From Candidatus Eiseniibacteriota bacterium (GTDB lineage: Bacteria; Eisenbacteria; RBG-16-71-46), in the NCBI GenBank assembly GCA_016215625.1, contig JACRIW010000030.1:1-50930 (forward strand): 50,930 nt of DNA, in the 5' to 3' direction. Of this stretch, positions 48,010-50,930 are shown piece by piece. Position numbers and translations under genes: made by a program. The notes beneath the pieces were generated by a model. The model ran no database searches. It worked only from the letters and a program-made list of their open reading frames with translations, and had not been told where the DNA came from. Position 1 is the stretch's first letter. Each line of letters starts with the position of its first letter.

Positions 48010-50064
48010 CTATTCGTCCGAGTCGAGCCACTTCTTCCAGCCGGCCTCGTTGAACGGGCGGCCGAGGAAGTCGGAGACGAGCTGCGCCGCGGGCTTGGAG
48101 CCGCCGGGCGCCAGCACGGTGTCGCGGTAACGCTTCGCCACCGCGGGCGCCATCATGTCGGCGTGATCGAACTGCGAATAGAAGTCCTTCGCGATCACGA
48201 GCGACCACATGTACGTGTAGTACGTCGCCGAGTAGCCGTCGAGGTGGCCGAAGGCGCACTGGAAGTGCGTCCCGTCCACGAACGGGTACGGCTGATACTT
48301 CTTCGTCATCTCGGTCATGATCGCGTCGGTCGTGATCGTGGACGGATCGCGGTCGTAGCACGCGAGCGACGTGCCGGCGTAGACCATCTGGCGGCGCACG
48401 TCGAGCGCCTTGGCGAACGCGTTCGCGCGGTTCATCTGCTGCACGAGCGCGGCCGGGATCGGCTCGCCGGTCTGGTGGTGCTTCGCGAACATCGCGAGCA
48501 CCTGCGGGCTGCGCACCCACTCCTCGAGCATCTGCGAGGGCGCCTCGACGAAGTCGCGCTCCGTCTTGATGCCGCCGACGCCGACCCACTGGTGACCGCC
48601 GGCGAACAGCGTGTGCAGCAGGTGGCCGAACTCGTGGAAGAACGTCTCGACGTCGTCGTATTCGCACAGGCCCGGATCGCCCGGCTTGCCGCCCGGCAGG
48701 TTGCACACGAGCGCCGCCTCGGGGATCTGCTTGCCGGCGACGCCGGTGCGGATGTCGAACTGCGCGGCGTGGTTGTACTTGTTGTCGCGCGGGTGCATGT
48801 CGAGATAGAAGCGGCCGGCGAGCTTGCCGCCGTCGAACATCTCGTAGCACTCGACCGACGGGTCCCACACGGGCGCGTTCGGCACGCGGCGGAACTCGAC
48901 GCTGAACAGCTTCGCGGTCACGTCGAGCACGCCCTGCTTCACCTTCTCGAACGGCAGGTAGGGCCGGATGCTCTGCGAGTCGAAGTCGTAGTCGGAGCGG
49001 CGGACGGCTTCCTTGTAGTAGTTCACTTCCCAGAAGTTCACTTCCGTCGCGCCGGGGAAGTCCTTCTGCTTGCGCGCGAGCAGCTGCTGGTACTCGCGGG
49101 CTTGCTTGTCCTGCGACGCGGCCACGACGCGGCCGATGAAGTCGCGGGCGTTCGCGGCGCTGCCGACCATCTTGTCGGCCGTCACGTAGTCCGCGAAGTT
49201 CGCGAAGCCCATCGTCGTCGCCAGCTCGTGCCGGCGCATGCGCATGCGGTCGAGCACGCCGATGTTCGAGGGATACGCGCGGTTGTTGTACGCCATGAAC
49301 ATGCGCTTGCGGAGCGATTCGTTCTTCGCGTAGTTGAAGACCGGCACCGCGTCCGGGTATTCGCACGTGAGCGTGATCTTGCCGTCGGCACCGGGCTTGT
49401 GCGCGTCGATCCAATCCTGCGGCATGCCCTCGAGCTCGGCCGCGGTGCACACGACGGTGCTCTTGTCCTCACGGATGTTGCGGCCGAACTCCTGGCCGAT
49501 CAGCGTGAGCGAGTCGCTCAGGTCGCGGATGCGCTGGCGCGTCGCGTCGTCCTTGTCCACGCCCGCGAGCCGGAAGTCGCGCAGCGTGCGCGTGACGTAG
49601 AACTGCGTCTCGGCGTCGGCCTTCGACACGTCGAGGGCCGCGAGCGCGTCGTACACGCGGCGGTCGAGCGACAGTTCCGTGCCGTACGCCGACACGTCCT
49701 GCATGCACTTCTCGGCGGCTTCGCGCGTCGCCTGGATCGGGCTCGTCTCGGAAATGAGCAGCGACTGCGCGCCGGCCTGCTCGAGCAGGTTGAGCGCGTC
49801 GTCGTAGGGCTGCAGCGTGTTCTCGATCGTGCGCGGGCCCTTCACCGCGACCATGCGGGCGATGAGCGCCTTGGCGCCGGCGAGGCGCTTGGCTTGGGCG
49901 GCCTTGAATGCCGCCGCACCGGGCTTGCCGGTCCAGAACGGGGTGTTGGCGGCGACGGCGGACGCGGCGCGCCGGGGCGCGGCGGCCGGTGCGGCCGCGA
50001 ACGCGGTGGTGACCGCGCCCACGAGCAGCACGCCGGCGAGGGCGAGCGAGGAAATGCGCTTCAC
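48010..50064 (-). CDS. Exported M3-family zinc metallopeptidase
   Basis: A 684-aa oligopeptidase of the thimet/Dcp (M3) family. The GTG at 50064 has GGAGGT 4 nt upstream and starts a signal peptide (KRISSLALAGVLLVGAVTTAFAA), so the enzyme is probably periplasmic and degrades short peptides. The zinc site is H477-E478-F-G-H481 in FFHEFGHLLH; the downstream Glu ligand is likely in VEAPSQMLEEW. Conserved substrate-region segments include GRFYLDMHPRDNKYNHAA and GYSATYYTYMWS near the C-terminus. Length is normal for the family. The Ala/Pro stretch after the signal (AAPAAAPRRAASAVAA) is a linker. Monocistronic, divergent from the SDR gene. Confidence 0.92.
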   Translation of the reverse strand: MKRISSLALAGVLLVGAVTTAFAAAPAAAPRRAASAVAANTPFWTGKPGAAAFKAAQAKRLAGAKALIARMVAVKGPRTIENTLQPYDDALNLLEQAGAQSLLISETSPIQATREAAEKCMQDVSAYGTELSLDRRVYDALAALDVSKADAETQFYVTRTLRDFRLAGVDKDDATRQRIRDLSDSLTLIGQEFGRNIREDKSTVVCTAAELEGMPQDWIDAHKPGADGKITLTCEYPDAVPVFNYAKNESLRKRMFMAYNNRAYPSNIGVLDRMRMRRHELATTMGFANFADYVTADKMVGSAANARDFIGRVVAASQDKQAREYQQLLARKQKDFPGATEVNFWEVNYYKEAVRRSDYDFDSQSIRPYLPFEKVKQGVLDVTAKLFSVEFRRVPNAPVWDPSVECYEMFDGGKLAGRFYLDMHPRDNKYNHAAQFDIRTGVAGKQIPEAALVCNLPGGKPGDPGLCEYDDVETFFHEFGHLLHTLFAGGHQWVGVGGIKTERDFVEAPSQMLEEWVRSPQVLAMFAKHHQTGEPIPAALVQQMNRANAFAKALDVRRQMVYAGTSLACYDRDPSTITTDAIMTEMTKKYQPYPFVDGTHFQCAFGHLDGYSATYYTYMWSLVIAKDFYSQFDHADMMAPAVAKRYRDTVLAPGGSKPAAQLVSDFLGRPFNEAGWKKWLDSDE

Positions 50065-50149
50065 GGGACCTCCGAAAGGATCGGTGCGAAGCCGGGCGCG
50101 CCGCGGCGGGCGCGGGCCGGCAGGGGAAGACGGGGAAGGGATGCCGGGC

Positions 50150-50179
50150 AGGTTAGCCGACGCTTTCCCGGCCCCACAA
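50150..50179 (-). promoter_or_regulatory. Promoter of the M3 peptidase gene
   Basis: Reverse strand TTGTGG (50174-50179), 18 bp, TAACCT (50150-50155), about 85 nt upstream of the GTG at 50064. Confidence 0.5.
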
Positions 50180-50204
50180 CGGCACGGCTTCCCGGCGTGG
50201 CGAA

Positions 50205-50233
50205 TTGCGGCCCGGGCGCGGGGCCGGTATACC
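50205..50233 (+). promoter_or_regulatory. Promoter of the SDR gene
   Basis: TTGCGG (50205-50210), 17 bp, TATACC (50228-50233), about 50 nt upstream of the ATG at 50284; divergent with the M3 promoter. Confidence 0.5.
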
Positions 50234-50283
50234 CTGCCGCGCCCAAGGCCGTATCGCCCCTCACCTCGAGAAGGAGTCGCTCC

Positions 50284-50930
50284 ATGTCCGCTTCCCACGG
50301 AAAAGTCGCTCTCGTCACCGGAGGCAACCGCGGCATCGGCCGCGGGATCGCCGAGGCCCTCGCCGCCGACGGCGCCACGGTCGCGCTGACCGCCCGCAAG
50401 CAGTCCGACGCGGACGCCGCCGCCGCCGAGATCGGGCGCGGTGCGCGCGGCTACGCGCTCGACGTGCGCGAGTACGCGCAGGTGAAGGCCGTCGTCGCGA
50501 AGGTCGCCGCCGACCTCGGCGGGATCGACATCCTCGTGAACAACGCCGGCGTCGGGTTGTTCGGCCCCATCGCCGACATGTCGCCGGAGGACTTCGACAC
50601 GGTCGTGCAGACGAACGTGAACGGACTCTTCTACTGCACGCGCGAGGCGATCCCGCACCTGCGCGCGCGCAAGGGCGGCTACATCTTCAACGTCTCGAGC
50701 CTCGCGGGGCGCAACGCGTTCCCGGGCGCCGGCGCCTACTGCGCGAGCAAGCACGCGGTGAACGGCTTCAGCGAGGTGCTGTTCCAGGAAGTGCGCAACG
50801 ACGACATCCGCGTGACCTACCTCATGCCGGGCAGCGTCGCGACGGACTTCGGGCGCGGCACCGCGGCCAAGCAGGACTGGGCGCTGCAGGCGTCCGACGT
50901 GGGCGAGATGGTCGTGGACCTGCTGCACAC
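50284..50930 (+). CDS. Short-chain dehydrogenase/reductase, 3' end cut by window
   Basis: The first 215 residues of a classical SDR oxidoreductase; the gene runs off the window. ATG at 50284 follows AAGGAG with 7-nt spacing. The cofactor motif TGGNRGIG is at about residues 13-20, NNAG at about 88-91, and the catalytic Ser-Tyr-Lys set in NVSSLAGRNAFPGAGAYCASK (read in parts; the Y-x3-K pair is YCASK). An Arg rather than Asp after the second strand (ALTARKQ) suggests preference for NADP(H). Substrate cannot be told from sequence. Its ending (GEMVVDLL) is typical of 230-240-residue 3-ketoacyl reductase-like members. Confidence 0.88.
   Translation, partial: MSASHGKVALVTGGNRGIGRGIAEALAADGATVALTARKQSDADAAAAEIGRGARGYALDVREYAQVKAVVAKVAADLGGIDILVNNAGVGLFGPIADMSPEDFDTVVQTNVNGLFYCTREAIPHLRARKGGYIFNVSSLAGRNAFPGAGAYCASKHAVNGFSEVLFQEVRNDDIRVTYLMPGSVATDFGRGTAAKQDWALQASDVGEMVVDLLH

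Noticed and set aside
1-50930. Search for tRNA, rRNA, insertion sequences, integrase, CRISPR or phage genes
   Set aside because: None was seen by eye; the window reads as ordinary chromosomal sequence with uniform composition and no sign of recent transfer.

Overview
This window is high-GC bacterial chromosome. The absence of rRNA, tRNA, integrases and insertion sequences, the Gram-negative envelope genes (TonB receptor, PorV-like porin, beta-barrel, lipoproteins) and the many secreted proteins ending in a FlgD-type/type IX-like C-terminal domain point to the FCB superphylum or a neighbouring candidate phylum. Candidatus Eisenbacteria is my best guess, from protein style rather than a marker gene. 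Start codons are ATG, GTG and TTG, many genes overlap by ATGA, GTGA or TGATG, and promoters look sigma70-like (TTGnnn, 16-18 bp, TAnnnT), some within about 10 bp of the start codon.

Layout. 1-9 kb: a reverse-strand secreted protein, then a coupled trio (cohesin-like protein, a 2030-aa delta-60-repeat/Ig/cohesin/dockerin-like giant, a lipoprotein). 9-16 kb: glycogen-debranching enzyme, a hydrazine-synthase-alpha-like monohaem protein and a BNR/YCF48-type propeller. 16.3-16.9 kb: uridine kinase (reverse). 17-25 kb: one translationally coupled seven-gene unit with a BNR propeller protein, poly-gamma-glutamate synthase genes pgsB, pgsC and pgsW, a duplicated-domain periplasmic protein, an outer-membrane barrel and a CxxCH lipoprotein. 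25-28 kb: inactive M16-like protein (reverse), an unusual RpiB with an N-terminal helix, and adenosine deaminase. 28-41 kb: a secreted protein and then a TonB receptor/PorV/lipoprotein/CTD protein/lipoprotein operon, followed by a monocistronic OB-like CTD protein. 41-47 kb: thioesterase, 2-oxoacid dehydrogenase E2, lipB, A-type Fe-S carrier, DUF2203, nadA, lipA. 47-50.9 kb: a reverse secreted protein, an M3 metallopeptidase (reverse) and a 3'-truncated SDR.

How it fits together. About half the window is cell-surface and secretion biology: seven proteins carry a C-terminal beta-sandwich resembling type IX cargo signals, two others share a different C-terminal TWG-x-(I/L)-K motif, and a PorV-like protein is encoded with one of the cargo-like proteins. 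The metabolic part groups lipoate assembly (E2 substrate, LipB, LipA) with an Fe-S carrier and the Fe-S enzyme NadA, and nucleoside/pentose salvage (Add, RpiB, Udk).

Most interesting candidates: the pgsBCW operon extended by three envelope genes, which may be a Gram-negative poly-gamma-glutamate (or related) export machine; possible phase-variable promoters with poly-C/G tracts between -35 and -10 in front of secreted-protein genes; the RpiB variant that looks like microcompartment cargo; and the TWG C-terminal motif. All functional statements come from reading the sequence by eye; no database search was run.
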